Counted from the stretch's first letter, positions 45,947-53,776 are shown. The stretch: 64,000 nucleotides of DNA from LMUY01 sp965199005 (GCA_965199005.1 CBDAQK010000001.1:2748476-2812475); one strand, 5' to 3'. A program made the numbers and translations. The notes: a model not told the origin generated them from the sequence alone.

Positions 45947-46548
45947 TCCAGCTCCTTGCCGATCGCCGCCGTGCCCGGACCCGACCAGCCAGCGCGGGCA
46001 AGGGTTTCGATCAGTGTCGTGCGCTTGGCACCGAACGTCCGGCAGACCGCCGCCTTGGTAGCCCCGCCGTTGAGTGCCGCGATGATCGCGTCCAGCTTCT
46101 CCGCATTGATCCCTGGTGGGCGGCCGCCCAGGCGACCGCGCCGCTTGGCAGCGGCCAGCCCGGCGCGCACCCGCTCCTGGGTCAGCGCACGCTCATACTG
46201 AGCGAGTGCGCCGAAGATGGAGAAGAGCAGTTCGCCGTGTGGCGTCGTGGTGTCCATCTGCTCGGTCAGGCTGCGGAAGGCGACTCCGCGCTCGCGAAGG
46301 CCGGTGACGATGCTCAGCAGGTGCGGCAGCGACCGGCCCAGCCGATCCAGCTTCCAGACAACCAAGCAATCGCCAGCCCGGGCAAATGCGAGGGCACAGG
46401 CCAAGCCGATCCGGTCGGCTCGGGCGCCGCTTGCCTTGTCCTCGTAGAGATGTCGGTCATCCACGCCCGCCGCGAGCAGGGCGTCGCGCTGCAAGGCCGT
46501 GCTCTGGCGGTCGCCCTCTGACGAGACGCGCATGTACCCGACCAGCAT
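45928..46548 (-). CDS. Tn3-type serine recombinase (resolvase/invertase)
   Basis: ATG 46548 (MLVGYMRVSSEGDRQS) gives 206 residues. The catalytic Ser is in RVSSEGD near residue 9, followed by GDCLVVWKLDRLGRSLPHLL and the E-helix region FSIFGALAQYERALTQERVR; the C-terminal HTH includes GATKAAVCRTFGAKRTTLIE. It resolves Tn3 cointegrates at a res site expected just upstream (46549-46633). It is translationally linked to the truncated transposase gene downstream. Confidence 0.93.
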   Translation of the reverse strand: MLVGYMRVSSEGDRQSTALQRDALLAAGVDDRHLYEDKASGARADRIGLACALAFARAGDCLVVWKLDRLGRSLPHLLSIVTGLRERGVAFRSLTEQMDTTTPHGELLFSIFGALAQYERALTQERVRAGLAAAKRRGRLGGRPPGINAEKLDAIIAALNGGATKAAVCRTFGAKRTTLIETLARAGWSGPGTAAIGKELECPSPS

Positions 46549-46611
46549 GTGCGGAAAACCTTCTACCCAGGGTTCCCGCACAGTGCGCCAATCCGACACC
46601 GTTTGTCGCAC

Positions 46612-46630
46612 ACCAAACCAGGCGTTTGGT
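46612..46630. promoter_or_regulatory. Inverted repeat, likely part of the Tn3 res site
   Basis: ACCAAAC-CAGGC-GTTTGGT is a perfect 7-bp inverted repeat located 64 nt upstream of the resolvase start, where a resolvase-binding subsite should be. The Tn552-like element is inserted 3 nt beyond it, inside the putative res region. Confidence 0.5.
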
Positions 46631-46633
46631 AGG
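46629..46633. repeat. 5-bp target duplication GTAGG, left copy
   Basis: GTAGG directly precedes the left terminal repeat of the Tn552-like element and is identical to 49770-49774. Confidence 0.8.
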
Positions 46634-46681
46634 TGTGGCCTTTAGCGATAAGTGGCGGCCTTTCTTCAGCGCTGTGTGGCG
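46634..46681 (+). repeat. Left terminal inverted repeat of the Tn552-like element
   Basis: 48 bp beginning TGTGGCCTTTAGCGATAAGT, matching the right end (49722-49769) with five mismatches (positions 19, 26, 28, 39 and 41). It contains the stop codon of the element's resolvase gene. Confidence 0.88.
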
Positions 46682-47253
46682 GTCGGCTGGCGTTTCAGGG
46701 TGCGGTAAACGGTGGGTCGTGAGATCGAGAACAGTTCGGCCAAGTCACTGATGGAGTAGTCGCCGGTATCGTGCATCCGCCGCAGCTCCCTTTGCTGCTT
46801 GTCGGACAGCTTGGGTTGTTTGCCGCGGAGCTTGCCCTTTGACCGAGCTATGGCCATGCCCTCGCGAGTTCGCAACCGGATTAGGTCGGCCTCGAACTCG
46901 GCGAATGTGGCCAGGATATTGAAGAACATCTTTCCCATCGGATCGACCGGATCATAGACGCTCGATCCCAGCGCGAGCCTGACACCACGAATGACCAGCG
47001 CGTCGGCAATGAACCGGGCATCCGGGACCGAGCGCGCCAAGCGATCGAGCTTGGGCACGACGAGTGTGTCGCCCGTACGAACCGCAGCAAGAGCCTGGTC
47101 GAGGCCGGGTCGGGACCGGTTGGTGCCGGTCAGTCCATGGTCGGTGTAGATGCGGTCAACGGCGACGCCGAGTTGTTTGTGGGCAGCTTTCTGAGCGGCG
47201 AGGTCCTGCTTGTCGGTGGAGCAGCGAGCGTAGCCGATGAGGGTTCTCGTCAT
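46666..47253 (-). CDS. Serine resolvase of the Tn552-like element
   Basis: This 195-residue recombinase has the catalytic Ser in LIGYARCSTDKQDLAAQKAA, the DTLVVPKLDRLARSVPDARF region and the E-helix MFFNILATFAEFEADLIRLR. A C-terminal HTH follows: DYSISDLAELFSISRPTVYR. It is complete. It reads away from the transposase gene, with the shared 176-nt gap expected to hold its res site. It would resolve the cointegrates made by replicative transposition. Confidence 0.95.
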   Translation of the reverse strand: MTRTLIGYARCSTDKQDLAAQKAAHKQLGVAVDRIYTDHGLTGTNRSRPGLDQALAAVRTGDTLVVPKLDRLARSVPDARFIADALVIRGVRLALGSSVYDPVDPMGKMFFNILATFAEFEADLIRLRTREGMAIARSKGKLRGKQPKLSDKQQRELRRMHDTGDYSISDLAELFSISRPTVYRTLKRQPTATQR

Positions 47254-47429
47254 AGTGAAAAGTGTAACGCTTACGGCCCCCTCACTGATAGGGTAATCGT
47301 ACTAGCTATGTGAGACGTCGTTCTACTTGGTTCTACAAGGTTCGGCCGGCGAGGTCTTGACCGTCCGCTAGGCGTTCCCCTTACGGACACTCGATCAGCG
47401 CGCGTCAGGCCAGGAGGGAGAGGGTCGGC
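47254..47429. promoter_or_regulatory. Divergent promoter and probable res region of the Tn552-like element
   Basis: The 176-nt gap between resolvase and transposase contains the dyad GTAACGCTTAC (about 47268) and a 7-bp direct repeat GTTCTAC (near 47320 and 47330). Resolvase-binding subsites and the divergent promoters of Tn552-type elements lie in this position. Confidence 0.4.
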
Positions 47430-48908
47430 ATGGTGCAGGAAATGGCAGCCGCGTCCTTCGCGGCCCTGGACGAGCAACGGCGCGGACAGGCGATGATCCG
47501 CTTCGCCGTGCTGCGGCCCCACCTGGAGGAGAGCGTTCCGCTGGCCCGCGCGGCCAGCGAAGCCGGCGTCCCGGTTCGGACGGCAGAACGCTGGCTGGCG
47601 CGCTACCGCCAGGGCGGCCTGGCCAGCCTGGTGCGTTTCACCCGCCGCGATGCCGGCGCGCACCGGTCACCTGCAGCCCTCGTCGCTCTTGTCGAGGGCA
47701 TGGCACTGAAACGGCCCCGGGCGTCCGCCGCCGCCATCCACCGCCGGATCGGCGCTGCCGCCAAGGCTCAAGGCTGGCGCGTCCCATCATATGGCACCGT
47801 CTACGCGATCATCGCCGCCCTTGACCCGGGCATGGCGACGCTGGCGCAGGACGGCCCGGCTGCGTTCCGGGACCGCTTCGAGCTGATTCACCGCCATCGC
47901 GCCGCGGCGCCCAACGCGCTCTGGCAGGCGGACCATACCCTGCTCGACCTCCTTATCCTCGATGAAGGCGGCAAGCCGGCCCGCCCCTGGTTGACCACGG
48001 TGGTAGACGACCACTCCCGCGCCATTGCCGGATACACTGTGTTCCTCGGTGCTCCTTGCGTGCTGAACACATGCCTCGCCCTGCGCCACGCGATTTGGCG
48101 CAAGGCCGACCCAGCCTGGCCCGTTTGCGGCGTCCCGGACGTGCTCTACGTCGATCACGGGAGCGACTTCACCAGCCAACACCTCGACCAGGTGGCCGCC
48201 AGCCTGCGCTTCCGCATCGTCTACTCCGCCGTTGGGCGACCGCAGGGCCGGGGTAAGGTCGAGCGCCTGTTCGGCACGTTCAACACCGAGCTGCTGCCCG
48301 AACTGCCAGGGCATCTCGCCGGCAGCAAGCCGTCCACCCCGCCGCGCCTGTCGCTGGCGGAGCTGGACCGGGCCGTCGGCGCCTTCATCGCCGGCACCTA
48401 CCACGCCCGGCCTCATAGCGAGACCGGCGAGAGGCCGCTCGACGCCTGGCGAGGCCGCGGGTTCCTGCCGCGCAGCCCCGAAACCCTGCAAGACCTCGAT
48501 CTGCTGCTGGTCATGGTTGCCAAGCCGCGCTGCGTGCGGCGCGACGGCATTCATTTCCAGGGCCTGCGCTACCTCGATCCGACGCTTGCGGCCTACGTCG
48601 GCGAGACTGTCACCATCCGCTACGATCCGCGCGACCTGTCCGAGGTGCGGGTCTTCTACCGCAACGAGTTCCTGTGCCGGGCAGTGAGCGAGGAGCACGC
48701 CGGGGAGGCGTTCACGCTCAAGGACATCGAGACCGCTCGGCGCGCGCACCGCCGCGCCCTGCGTGCAACCATCAATGAGCGCGTCGCGCGGGTGGCGGAC
48801 TTCCTGCCCGCACAGGCGCCGTCACCCGGGCCCATCCCGGCCGCGAAGCAGCCATCGCCAACAGCCAAAAGGCCCAAGCTGCGCATCTACCGGGAGGACG
48901 ACCCTTGA
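47430..48908 (+). CDS. DDE transposase, TniA/Tn552 p480-like
   Basis: This 492-residue protein is read from ATG 47430 with a CAGGAGGGAG ribosome site. The N-terminal part is HTH-like (PLARAASEAGVPVRTAERWL and GLASLVRFTRRDAG). The rve core shows APNALWQADHTLLDLLILDE (first Asp), VLYVDHGSDFTSQHLDQVAA (second Asp) and GRPQGRGKVERLFGTFNTEL (Glu), so the DDE triad is complete. The Mu-type C-terminal beta-barrel follows (RDGIHFQGLRYLDPTLAAYV and TVTIRYDPRDLSEVRVFYR). Length matches Tn552 p480. Its stop overlaps the ATPase start. Confidence 0.95.
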   Translation: MVQEMAAASFAALDEQRRGQAMIRFAVLRPHLEESVPLARAASEAGVPVRTAERWLARYRQGGLASLVRFTRRDAGAHRSPAALVALVEGMALKRPRASAAAIHRRIGAAAKAQGWRVPSYGTVYAIIAALDPGMATLAQDGPAAFRDRFELIHRHRAAAPNALWQADHTLLDLLILDEGGKPARPWLTTVVDDHSRAIAGYTVFLGAPCVLNTCLALRHAIWRKADPAWPVCGVPDVLYVDHGSDFTSQHLDQVAASLRFRIVYSAVGRPQGRGKVERLFGTFNTELLPELPGHLAGSKPSTPPRLSLAELDRAVGAFIAGTYHARPHSETGERPLDAWRGRGFLPRSPETLQDLDLLLVMVAKPRCVRRDGIHFQGLRYLDPTLAAYVGETVTIRYDPRDLSEVRVFYRNEFLCRAVSEEHAGEAFTLKDIETARRAHRRALRATINERVARVADFLPAQAPSPGPIPAAKQPSPTAKRPKLRIYREDDP

Positions 48909-49731
48909 CAGAAGCCGTAGTCGGCGAGCGGACAGGCGCCTTCATCGCCACCAAGGAACACCGGCGCTTCGCCGAGTTCGTCGATGCCGTGCGCAAGCAT
49001 CGCTACATCGGCCTTTGCTTTGGCGCGGCCGGCGTCGGCAAAACCTGCTCAGCCCGCCGCTACGCCCGGTGGGACATCGCCGAACACCTGCTCACCGCCT
49101 GGGGACCGCGCGATCCGTCCGATGCCAATGTCTATGCAGCGCTCGCGCAAAGCCGGGCCATCTTCTACACGCCGAGCGTTTGCTGGCCTTTCCGCGAGCT
49201 GCAAGGCGACATCTCAAGGCTGATCACCCGCGTGAGCGTTTGCATCGGGAGTCATGTGCACAAGGAAAAGCTCGTCCAAACAGGGCAGATGTGTGATTTG
49301 GCCGAAATCTTGATTGTCGATGAAGCCGAGCGGCTGTCCAACACCGGCCTCGAACACCTGCGCGATCTGTTCGACCGGACCGGCATCGGCGTGGTCCTGG
49401 TCGGGATGCCCGGCATCGAGAAACGCTCTCGCGCTATCCCCAACTCTACAGCCGCGTCGGCTTCGCTCACCATTACCGGCCCTTGCAGGGCGACGAGCTG
49501 GCTTTCGTGCTGTCCCGCCACTGGCGCCGGCTTGGCCTTGCGCTCGACGATGCCGACTTCACCGATGCCCAAGCTATCGCGTCCATCGCCCGCATCACGG
49601 GCGGCAACTTCCGGTTGCTCCACCGCCTGTTCGTCCAGATCGGACGCATCCTGAAGATCAACGGGCTGTCCGTCATCACTAATGATGTGGTCGAAGCCGC
49701 ACGCAGCACGCTCGTCATTGGCGCCACATAA
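48905..49731 (+). pseudogene. TniB/Tn552 p271-like AAA+ ATPase with a frameshift
   Basis: From a TTG at 48905, overlapping the transposase stop, the frame has Walker A CFGAAGVGKTCSARRYARWD, Walker B LAEILIVDEAERLSNTGLEH and FDRTGIGVVLVGMPGIEKR. A -1 shift near 49430 is then needed to continue as LSRYPQLYSRVGFAHHYRPL, DELAFVLSRHWRRLGLALDD and GGNFRLLHRLFVQIGRILKI to TAA 49731. The full family length (about 275 residues) is restored by the shift. No slippery heptamer is visible at the site, so a mutation or sequencing error is more likely than programmed frameshifting. It would regulate target choice for the transposase. Confidence 0.85.
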
Positions 49732-49769
49732 CGCTGAAGAACGACCGCCATTTATCGCTAAAGGCCACA
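49722..49769 (-). repeat. Right terminal inverted repeat of the Tn552-like element
   Basis: Complement begins TGTGGCCTTTAGCGATAAAT; pairs with 46634-46681 at 43 of 48 positions. The ATPase stop codon lies inside it. Confidence 0.88.
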
Positions 49770-49774
49770 GGTAG
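49770..49774. repeat. 5-bp target duplication GTAGG, right copy
   Basis: GTAGG directly follows the right terminal repeat of the Tn552-like element and equals 46629-46633. Confidence 0.8.
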
Positions 49775-49846
49775 GCTCCTGAGCAGCCCGATGGCGAGGT
49801 AACGCCAAACACATGTTTTCCGTCGGGCACCCGGTCCCAAATGGAT

Positions 49847-50296
49847 TCAGCGAACGCCTGCTTCGACGCGCTGCCTGGCGCTCATGAACAATCCGGTTGG
49901 AGTGCATTCCGGCGCGAAGCTGGCAAAACCTATCCTGGGCACGCTTGAGTAGATGGCCTCCATGCCGCCGCGCAGCCGATAGGTTTCGTGCCAGATGCCC
50001 CCGCCCGAGTCCCGGGCGAAGTCGCGCCACCACGCCTTGTGCTGTGGGGCTCGGGTGAACGCTTCCAGACTGTCGAAGTCACGCCAGTACTGCCGGAAGC
50101 CCGGATGCATAATGCCGAACCAAAGGTCCTCGTGCGACAGGAGCCCGTCGGGTGGGTTCTTCTTGATTGAGCGCAGGCCGCGGCCGATGCGCAGCAGGCT
50201 GCGCGCGCCCTTCAAGCCCTTGGCGCGATAGCCGAGGTAGATCACGACAAGGTCGGGGTAGCCGGACAGGTCAACGGATCGGCGCGGATAGATCAT
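49847..50296 (-). CDS. DUF4188-like / monooxygenase-family protein
   Basis: This 149-residue leftward protein is read from ATG 50296. It has YPDLVVIYLGYRAKGLKGAR at residues 13-32, then LWFGIMHPGFRQYWRDFDSL and HKAWWRDFARDSGGGIWHET. The pattern of conserved Trp, His and Arg residues matches small dimeric alpha/beta-barrel (DUF4188, monooxygenase-like) proteins seen beside aldoxime or haem-related enzymes. No function is established. It follows the EthD-like gene by 32 nt and is probably co-regulated by the divergent TetR. Confidence 0.65.
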   Translation of the reverse strand: MIYPRRSVDLSGYPDLVVIYLGYRAKGLKGARSLLRIGRGLRSIKKNPPDGLLSHEDLWFGIMHPGFRQYWRDFDSLEAFTRAPQHKAWWRDFARDSGGGIWHETYRLRGGMEAIYSSVPRIGFASFAPECTPTGLFMSARQRVEAGVR

Positions 50297-50328
50297 GGGC
50301 GTGCATCCTGGTCGGAAAGCTGTAGGGG

Positions 50329-50673
50329 TCAGCCGATGAGCACGCTTTCGGTGGACAGCACGAACTCGCAGGCGTGCAGGTCCAGGAACTGCGCTTCGTC
50401 CGGTCGGATCGTCTCCATGTAGCTTTCGGAGGTGAACACCGCCTCCAGCCCGGCCACATCGTCGAACCACAGTTCGGTAATGCCGTCGAACGCGACCGGC
50501 GGCAGGCCGGGGATGGACGCCGGTACGGTATGGCATTGGACGTAGCGCCGGACGTGTTGCCGCACGGCGGGCAGCGCGCAGAACAGCGGCGCGTGCCGCT
50601 CGCGGTGGTAGGCGACGAACTCGTCGTGGGTCATCGACGGCTTGCGCCGCAGCAGGATGGTGAACTTGATCAT
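50329..50673 (-). CDS. EthD-domain protein
   Basis: This 114-residue protein starts at ATG 50673, chosen for its GGAGAGC ribosome site. MIKFTILLRRKPSMTHDEFV, then HRERHAPLFCALPAVRQHVR, is the EthD ferredoxin-like fold with its conserved His, and FDGITELWFDDVAGLEAVFT follows. EthD proteins are small dimers of uncertain chemistry found with oxidative degradation genes. It is first in a two-gene leftward operon, divergent from tetR (50736), whose start is only 62 nt away. Confidence 0.82.
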   Translation of the reverse strand: MIKFTILLRRKPSMTHDEFVAYHRERHAPLFCALPAVRQHVRRYVQCHTVPASIPGLPPVAFDGITELWFDDVAGLEAVFTSESYMETIRPDEAQFLDLHACEFVLSTESVLIG

Positions 50674-50724
50674 GGTGCTCTCCTGATCGGCCGACATGGG
50701 TTGGACAGCACCGGCCAAGTGCTT

Positions 50725-50757
50725 ACACTGCATACATGGGAATCTCGCTTACAGTGT
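50725..50757. promoter_or_regulatory. Candidate TetR operator (interrupted inverted repeat)
   Basis: ACACTG (50725-50730) and CAGTGT (50752-50757) form perfect 6-bp arms across the tetR start codon at 50736, with TTACACTG/CAGTGTCAA extending the symmetry. A repressor bound here would cover tetR translation initiation and the divergent promoter. Arm spacing (21 nt) is wide for one dimer, so two half-occupied sites are also possible. Confidence 0.4.
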
Positions 50758-51332
50758 CAACATTGGCTGCTAGAGGCTACCACCATGGGGAGTTGCGGAC
50801 GGCGCTGGTCGGCGCGGCGCTCGACCTGCTGGCGGAGAATGGCGCGGATGCGGTTTCGTTGCGCGCCGTTGCGCGCCGTGCCGGCGTGTCGGCAATGGCT
50901 CCCTACCGGCACTACCCGGACAAGGAGGCGCTCCTCGCAGCAGTGGCGGTGCAGGGCTTCAACGGCCTGCGCGACGTGCTGCGCGCCGCTGACTACGCGG
51001 CCCCGGCAGGTCAAGTCCTTGTGGAACAGGCCTTGGCCTACGTGCGCTACGCGCTGGACCATCCGGCCCTGTTCCGGCTCATGTTCGGCCCCAAGCGCCT
51101 TGGCATGCATCCGGAGCTGGCCGCGGCCGGCGAGGCCGCCTATGCCGTGCTGGCTGCAAGGGTCGCAGCCGAGGCACCGGCCAACGCCGACCGGGACGCT
51201 CGCGCCTTGGGCTGCTGGTCGATGGTGCACGGCCTGGCATCGCTATTCCTAGACGACCGGATCAGCGACAAAACGGTGGCGGCGGATGGCGACGTCACCC
51301 GCCGCGTCGCCGAGGCCATGCTGGGCGGCTAG
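50736..51332 (+). CDS. TetR/AcrR family transcriptional regulator
   Basis: This 198-residue regulator has the DNA-binding domain at residues 15-60: HHGELRTALVGAALDLLAEN, AVSLRAVARRAGVSAMAPYR and HYPDKEALLAAV. The C-terminal part has the WHG-type pattern LRLMFGPKRLGMHPELAAAG and ALGCWSMVHGLASLFLDD. It is divergent from the EthD-like and DUF4188-like genes and presumably represses them. Ligand unknown. Confidence 0.92.
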   Translation: MGISLTVSTLAARGYHHGELRTALVGAALDLLAENGADAVSLRAVARRAGVSAMAPYRHYPDKEALLAAVAVQGFNGLRDVLRAADYAAPAGQVLVEQALAYVRYALDHPALFRLMFGPKRLGMHPELAAAGEAAYAVLAARVAAEAPANADRDARALGCWSMVHGLASLFLDDRISDKTVAADGDVTRRVAEAMLGG

Positions 51333-51648
51333 GCGCACTCACTGTCTGAGTTGGCCAACATCCGGTCTGCGTCAAAGCTTTGCTGCCTGTCGAGCTTGGC
51401 CGACATTGATGCATGAGGAGCACCAAGTCTGGGAGCCGGTGCAACGTGGCCGGGCTACACCGACCCTTACATAGGTTTTACGTTCCGTTGCTCCCCAGAC
51501 CCCAGGACAACCGCCGAGGTTACGTGACACGCAAGCGGCGCAGCGCATCGTTTGCGACGCCGACACGAGAGGATTACTGAGGGATCAGGGAGATGCCCTG
51601 TCCGCGATGACGATGAAGTAGCACGCCGCCCTCGCGTCCGCGGTCACT
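51333..51648. other. Intergenic stretch without a supported gene
   Basis: About 315 nt after tetR. No gene is supported on either strand; the 3' part leads into the promoter region of the ECF operon. Confidence 0.5.
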
Positions 51649-51671
51649 GGAACTAAAAAAAGATAGGACGT
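51649..51671 (+). promoter_or_regulatory. Candidate ECF-sigma-type promoter
   Basis: GGAAC (51649-51653) followed after 15 nt by CGT (51669-51671) resembles the GGAAC/CGT bipartite promoters recognised by many ECF sigma factors, about 80 nt upstream of the operon that encodes one. The spacer contains an A-tract. This would make the operon self-activating. Spacing is near the lower limit, so confidence is modest. Confidence 0.4.
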
Positions 51672-51750
51672 GCAGCCGGCTTTTTTTTCAAACGCCCGAA
51701 CCGATCCGACATCACCCTGTCTCTTATCAACGATAGCAACGGAGGTGGTC

Positions 51751-51969
51751 GTGTTCTACTTTAACAATCTGCCCGTTTGGGAACGCCTCGGCCGCCTTGT
51801 GGCCGGGCTAGCGATGATCTCGTGCGGGATCCATTATTACGGCACCTCGGCGGGCTGGGCGTTTTTGGTCGTCGGCGTGGTGACCTTGGCAACGGGGGTC
51901 GTTGGCTTCTGCCCGGCCTGCGCTCTGGCAGGTCGGCGCATTGCAGCCCGGGCGCGCGCCCGGGGTTGA
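51751..51969 (+). CDS. Small DUF2892-like (YgaP-type) membrane protein with CPAC motif
   Basis: This 72-residue protein starts at GTG 51751 behind a perfect GGAGG at 51741-51745. It has two membrane helices (LGRLVAGLAMISCGIHYYG and AFLVVGVVTLATGVVGF) followed by CPACALAGRR, the Cys pair at the membrane surface seen in DUF2892/YgaP-like proteins. Its TGA overlaps the ATG of the ECF sigma gene (TGATG), so the two are translationally coupled. It may sense redox or thiol state for the sigma factor; this is inferred from context. Confidence 0.78.
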   Translation: MFYFNNLPVWERLGRLVAGLAMISCGIHYYGTSAGWAFLVVGVVTLATGVVGFCPACALAGRRIAARARARG

Positions 51970-52517
51970 TGCAAAGGACCTTACCCGAAGGGCTTGTCGA
52001 AGCCGCGCAGGCTGGCGATGAGGTGGCGCTGTTGCAGCTTCTGGTGGCATGCCGCCCGGACCTCAACCGCTACGCCCGCCTCGCTTGCGAGGCCGACGAC
52101 ATCGAGGAAGCCGTCCAAGACGCGCTTTGGCTGCTCTATCGGCGGGTGGGCGCCATCCGGACCGGCGCGGCCCTGTCCGGATGGTTGTTTCAGGTCGTGC
52201 AACGCCTGTGCATGCGGTTCACCCGCAAGCGGGCCGCGCGCCCGCAACCCGGCGTGCTGGAGGTGGACCTGGCTGGCGCGGCGTCCGACGACGATCTCCG
52301 GCTCGACCTCGTCCGCGCCGTCGGCCAATTGCCGGCGGCTTACCGGGAAATACTGATTTTGCGCGACGTACGCGGCCTGGACACGGCCGAGGTCGCCGCC
52401 ATGCTGAATATTTCGGGAGATGCGGCCAAAAGCCGGATCCACCGTGCGCGCGGCCTGATGCGGGACCTATTGCGGTCCGGCACGCCGGTCGGCGGCTATC
52501 ATCTGAAAAGGGGCTGA
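51969..52517 (+). CDS. ECF family RNA polymerase sigma factor
   Basis: This 182-residue protein starts at the ATG overlapping the previous stop. Region 2 covers RPDLNRYARLACEADDIEEA and QDALWLLYRRVGAIRTGAAL (DNA melting and core binding). Region 4 covers LPAAYREILILRDVRGLDTA and MLNISGDAAKSRIHRARGLM (-35 recognition). There is no anti-sigma gene of the usual zinc-binding ChrR/RsrA type next to it. Instead small CxxC membrane proteins lie directly on each side, an unusual arrangement. Confidence 0.92.
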   Translation: MQRTLPEGLVEAAQAGDEVALLQLLVACRPDLNRYARLACEADDIEEAVQDALWLLYRRVGAIRTGAALSGWLFQVVQRLCMRFTRKRAARPQPGVLEVDLAGAASDDDLRLDLVRAVGQLPAAYREILILRDVRGLDTAEVAAMLNISGDAAKSRIHRARGLMRDLLRSGTPVGGYHLKRG

Positions 52518-52521
52518 CACC

Positions 52522-52761
52522 ATGGTCTTCGGCAATCGCTCGCTCGGCATGCACTTGGCCCGCGGGGGTGTAGGCTTCCTTGCCCTGGCCACGACACTGT
52601 CCAATCAGGCGCCGACCTGGACCGCTCTCATCCTACTGCCGATTGCTCTGTTGGCTCTGAAAGGATGCCCGGTCTGCTGGACGATGGGGCTGATTGAGAC
52701 ACTCGCCCTGAAGGTGCACGGGCGCGTAGACCGATCCGCTTCGAGCCAAATCCTCCCGTGA
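52522..52761 (+). CDS. Small membrane protein with CPVC motif, DUF2892-like
   Basis: This 79-residue protein starts at ATG 52522, 4 nt after the sigma gene. A hydrophobic hairpin (ARGGVGFLALATTLSNQAP and ALILLPIALLALKG) is followed by CPVCWTMGLIETLAL. It has the same layout as the 72-residue protein on the other side of the sigma gene: two helices, then CPxC. The pair probably arose by duplication and could form a membrane thiol sensor or heterodimer. Confidence 0.75.
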   Translation: MVFGNRSLGMHLARGGVGFLALATTLSNQAPTWTALILLPIALLALKGCPVCWTMGLIETLALKVHGRVDRSASSQILP

Positions 52762-52822
52762 TCGCCGTGATGAACACGCCATAACCCACGGATATCGGTC
52801 CGTATCATCGGAGTCAGCTGTC

Positions 52823-53776
52823 ATGAAGCTTCGCCCTCACAGGTTGGCGGCCTGCGCTCTCTACCTGACCACGGCGACGGGGTTGGCGCAGCCGTTACCG
52901 GCGGATCAGATGGCCTGGCACCACCAGGCGCTGTTGGCACTCTGCACCGCGCAGCCTGAACCGGACGGTGCGTCCAGCCTGCCCATTGACGTCAGGCACC
53001 TGGGGACGGCAGGGCCACGCGTGCTGCTGATCCACGGCGGCGTGCAGGGCAGCCTGGGTGGCGGCCCGGCGACGTTCACCCGGCAGGATGCCCTCGCAGA
53101 GAGCAGTTGGCGCGTGGATTCCGTCAGTCGGCCCGGATTTGGGCCGAGCCCATCCCGCGGGCCCGACGACATGGACAAGGATGCCGTCTGGATCGCCAAA
53201 ATGTTTGGCGGCGGGACAAATGTCATCGCCCATTCCTGGGGCGCGGCCGAGGCCCTGCTCGCCGCCGCGCGACGCCCGGCCCAGGTCCAGTCGCTCATCC
53301 TGGTGGAGCCGGCGTTGCAGAACCTGCTCGCCGGGGATCCGGTTCTGCGGGATGATCCCGTAGCCAGGAGCGCCGCGGACAAGTTTAGGCAAATCGCCTT
53401 GTCCGCGAACACGCCCGGCGAGTACAGCGTTGGATTTGCCGCGAGCGTTGCTGGGGCAAAACCGGCCCTGGATCCAAATTCGGAGACGGCGAAGTTCGCT
53501 GGCTGTGCTTTGCTGCGCGCCAACATGGCCACAGCCTCCGAAATGCGCGCCGCGGCCGAGACCGTCGCCCGCGAGGACATCCCCGTTCTGGTCATCACAG
53601 GCGGATGGAGCCCATTCTTCGATGCAGTGGGGGAGGCGGCGGCGCGTGCGACCCAAGGCCGCCACGTGATCGTCAAATCGCCGGGCCACATGGTTCAGCT
53701 TGAGAGCAGCGCCGACTTCAACGCCACCGTCGAGGCGTTTATGCTGGAGGCGGACGTGAAACGGCCTGCAAAGTAA
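52823..53776 (+). CDS. Exported alpha/beta hydrolase
   Basis: This 317-residue protein has an N-terminal signal peptide (HRLAACALYLTTATGLAQ). The alpha/beta-hydrolase core shows the oxyanion region VLLIHGGVQGSLGGG, the nucleophile elbow NVIAHSWGAAEALL (Ser) and the C-terminal catalytic His in VKSPGHMVQLESS; the acid residue is probably in VLVITGGWSPFFDA. It may be a periplasmic esterase or peptidase-like enzyme. It lies 61 nt after the ECF operon and could belong to its regulon. Confidence 0.88.
   Translation: MKLRPHRLAACALYLTTATGLAQPLPADQMAWHHQALLALCTAQPEPDGASSLPIDVRHLGTAGPRVLLIHGGVQGSLGGGPATFTRQDALAESSWRVDSVSRPGFGPSPSRGPDDMDKDAVWIAKMFGGGTNVIAHSWGAAEALLAAARRPAQVQSLILVEPALQNLLAGDPVLRDDPVARSAADKFRQIALSANTPGEYSVGFAASVAGAKPALDPNSETAKFAGCALLRANMATASEMRAAAETVAREDIPVLVITGGWSPFFDAVGEAAARATQGRHVIVKSPGHMVQLESSADFNATVEAFMLEADVKRPAK

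Larger units (their letters stand above)
46634..49769 (+). mobile_element. Tn552/TniAB-type transposon with intact ends
   Basis: This 3136-bp element is bounded by 48-bp inverted terminal repeats starting TGTGGCCTTTAGCGATAA (left 46634-46681, right complement of 49722-49769), matching at 43 of 48 positions. It carries a leftward serine resolvase, a rightward DDE transposase and a rightward AAA+ ATPase, the gene set of Tn552 (p480, p271 and resolvase). No tniQ, resistance or other cargo gene is present. It is flanked by a perfect 5-bp duplication GTAGG, proving insertion as a unit. The target is the region upstream of a Tn3-type resolvase gene, the kind of site that Tn402/Tn5053/Tn552 elements are known to prefer. 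Confidence 0.9.

Noticed and set aside
49420..49440. Programmed -1 frameshift in the transposon ATPase
   Set aside because: No X-XXY-YYZ slippery heptamer or downstream hairpin was found at the shift.
51673..51692. Possible terminator (AGCCGGCT followed by eight T)
   Set aside because: The palindrome has no loop and it lies between the putative promoter and the ECF operon start; too weak to call.
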